A DNA stretch of 64,000 nt from an uncultured Acetatifactor sp. Lineage in GTDB: Bacteria > Bacillota > Clostridia > Lachnospirales > Lachnospiraceae. The notes below the pieces were generated by a model, which was given only the letters and a program-made list of their open reading frames with translations, was not told where the DNA came from and made no database searches. Location of the stretch: positions 24,942 to 88,941 of the forward strand of contig CAJUGL010000006.1 in the NCBI GenBank assembly GCA_910586515.1, in the 5' to 3' direction. Position 1 is the first letter of the stretch. The number at the start of each line of letters is the position of its first letter. Positions 63,064-64,000 of this stretch are shown piece after piece. The translations under genes were made by a program, and so were the position numbers.

Positions 63064-63750
63064 ATGCAACTATTAAAATGGCTTTCAATAACAGACCGAT
63101 TTTACAAAATCTATTTGGACAAGCAGCTTGCCCCCTTTGGAATCAACAACAGTCAATATATGTTCTTAATCAAAATCTGCCATTCGCCCGGTATTTTACA
63201 AGATTCTTTGTTGGATATGTTTTATGTTCATCCGAGCAATATTGTACGGACGGTTGCGGCATTAGAAAAGCAGGGAATGATTACCCGCGCCCCTCATGAA
63301 AAGGATAAGCGGACATGTAAGCTCTATCCTACAGAAAGAGCATTGTCTGTTATTGACGAGATACAGACGATATGTGAAAAGACAGAATCTCTTTTATTGC
63401 AGGGTATCAGCAAATCCGATCAGAACCTTTTTATGGATTTCTTAATACAGGCGGGCAAAAATATTACATCAGAACTCCATATAGAGAGAAAGGAAGAGGA
63501 ATTCAATCTACAATATTGTGGATCAGATTTTTATTGGTCAGGGAGTCGGCTATCTGGGAAATGCAGCAACCAATGTTGCCTACCCGTTCTCTACCATCTG
63601 CCTTGCCATTGCACTGCTGGTCGGAATTGGCAGTGCCTCCCGTGTTTCCCTCTGTCTTGGACGCAAAGAACCGGAAGCGGCCGCCAAAGCAGCGGGAAAT
63701 GGTATTGTTCTGATGGGGATTTTCGGAATTATTTATTTGTTGCTTGGTGA
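63064..63750 (+). CDS. MarR family regulator, 3' end fused out of frame
   Basis: The first ~145 residues are a MarR regulator: LLDMFYVHPSNIVRTVAALE is the recognition region and KQGMITRAPHEKDKRTCKLY the wing. GGAGGAGTATATCT precedes the ATG. From about base 63500 the frame enters MATE-transporter DNA in the wrong frame, giving ~80 Cys- and Ser-rich residues of nonsense (CLPVLYHLPCHCTAGRNW). A deletion therefore joined marR to the transporter gene that usually follows it. The DNA-binding part may still work. Confidence 0.75.
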   Translation: MQLLKWLSITDRFYKIYLDKQLAPFGINNSQYMFLIKICHSPGILQDSLLDMFYVHPSNIVRTVAALEKQGMITRAPHEKDKRTCKLYPTERALSVIDEIQTICEKTESLLLQGISKSDQNLFMDFLIQAGKNITSELHIERKEEEFNLQYCGSDFYWSGSRLSGKCSNQCCLPVLYHLPCHCTAGRNWQCLPCFPLSWTQRTGSGRQSSGKWYCSDGDFRNYLFVAW

Positions 63751-63894
63751 AGCTTTGCTGCCTTTGCTTCTAAAGGCATTTGGGGCAACCACAGATGTGT
63801 TTCCATATGCGAAACCCAACGTGTTTGAATTGAAGGAACAGGATCAGACCTATAATCTTACAGAATGCCAGCCAACCATACCGAAGCAGAGATA
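63495..63894 (+). pseudogene. MATE efflux transporter fragment
   Basis: The plus strand encodes NSIYNIVDQIFIGQGVGYLG, then NAATNVAYPFSTICLAIALL and RKEPEAAAKAAGNGIVLMG, which is the N-terminal region of a MATE Na+/H+-drug antiporter. The first ~35 residues are missing at the junction near 63500, and the sequence changes after FGATTDVFPYA (near 63812) to an unrelated tail ending TECQPTIPKQR. Only about 100 of ~450 residues remain. Confidence 0.85.
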
Positions 63895-63918
63895 AAGGGG
63901 CGAGATAAATCGCCCCTT
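63895..63918. terminator. hairpin between convergent ends
   Basis: AAGGGGCGA and TCGCCCCTT pair over a six-base loop. Confidence 0.65.
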
Positions 63919-63936
63919 GTCTGCAATTTCTTTCAG

Positions 63937-64000
63937 CTATAAAACAGCCTTTAATTTTTCTGTTTCTTCTTCAATTACTTTCTTATCAATCCTATGGAAC
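63937..64000 (-). CDS. 3' end of a minus-strand gene leaving the window
   Basis: The frame FHRIDKKVIEEETEKLKAVL followed by a stop is open to the window edge. The charged helical tail and the terminator just beyond fit a gene end, but 20 residues are too few to name it. Confidence 0.4.
   Translation of the reverse strand, partial: FHRIDKKVIEEETEKLKAVL

Overview
The window looks like a chromosomal segment of a gut Lachnospiraceae-type Clostridium (Bacillota). The evidence is low-GC Gram-positive style ribosome binding sites and TTGACA-N17-TATAAT promoters, a proline T-box, MecA, a DUF1576 membrane protein, a carboxynorspermidine-type polyamine cluster and many host-glycan enzymes. Most genes are on the minus strand. 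Base composition is fairly GC-rich through most of the window and falls clearly from about 29.6 to 41 kb, which marks an accessory island. I saw no tRNA, rRNA or CRISPR array.

Region by region. 0-7.4 kb is housekeeping: the 3' part of a D,D-carboxypeptidase, a KapD-like exonuclease with an esterase, proS behind a T-box, a hypothetical with DUF1576, and mecA. 7.6-15.1 kb holds a secreted 1.9k-residue M60 (HEIGH) metallopeptidase that carries a dockerin, followed 12 bp later by a membrane-anchored protein with a cohesin-like domain: a possible two-gene surface complex for mucin-type substrates. 15.1-26.7 kb is polyamine synthesis (speD, arginine-decarboxylase-like, speE, carboxynorspermidine synthase, then aguA-aguB). 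It is interrupted by a GH29 fucosidase and an ABC-2 exporter pair at the place where nspC might be expected. Palindromic repeats sit in the gaps.

27.3-43.8 kb is the accessory island. It has three ABC exporters with fused ATPase domains, a subtilase fused to a TIGR04066-like peptide-maturation domain (now split by one base), a BtrH/C39-like protein, a transglutaminase-like protein and an AAA-ATPase/PD-(D/E)XK protein. Several transporter, NHL-repeat and IS91 fragments surround them. It reads as a partly decayed peptide (RiPP-like) maturation and export locus. Next to it lies a small secreted peptide gene behind a promoter with an 18-bp palindrome, convergent with an XRE-TPR regulator: a candidate peptide-signalling pair. 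folA follows, then a type I toxin-antitoxin module (31-residue membrane peptide plus convergent antisense RNA) flanked by a 28-bp direct repeat.

44-59 kb is carbohydrate use: acyltransferase, MFS transporter, a GH3 protein lacking its catalytic domain, GH38 mannosidase behind a palindromic operator, a second GH29, a URO-D-like protein, a broken sugar-binding protein, a Gfo/Idh/MocA oxidoreductase, a GntR regulator and a long mannose-6-phosphate isomerase. Together they suggest use of fucosylated and mannosylated glycans, with clear loss of the original ABC transporter. 59-64 kb has a truncated ABC-class ATPase, a metallophosphoesterase operon with DUF4180 and TetR, and a MarR regulator joined by deletion to a MATE remnant. 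Several functions below rest on motif reading alone; no database search was possible.
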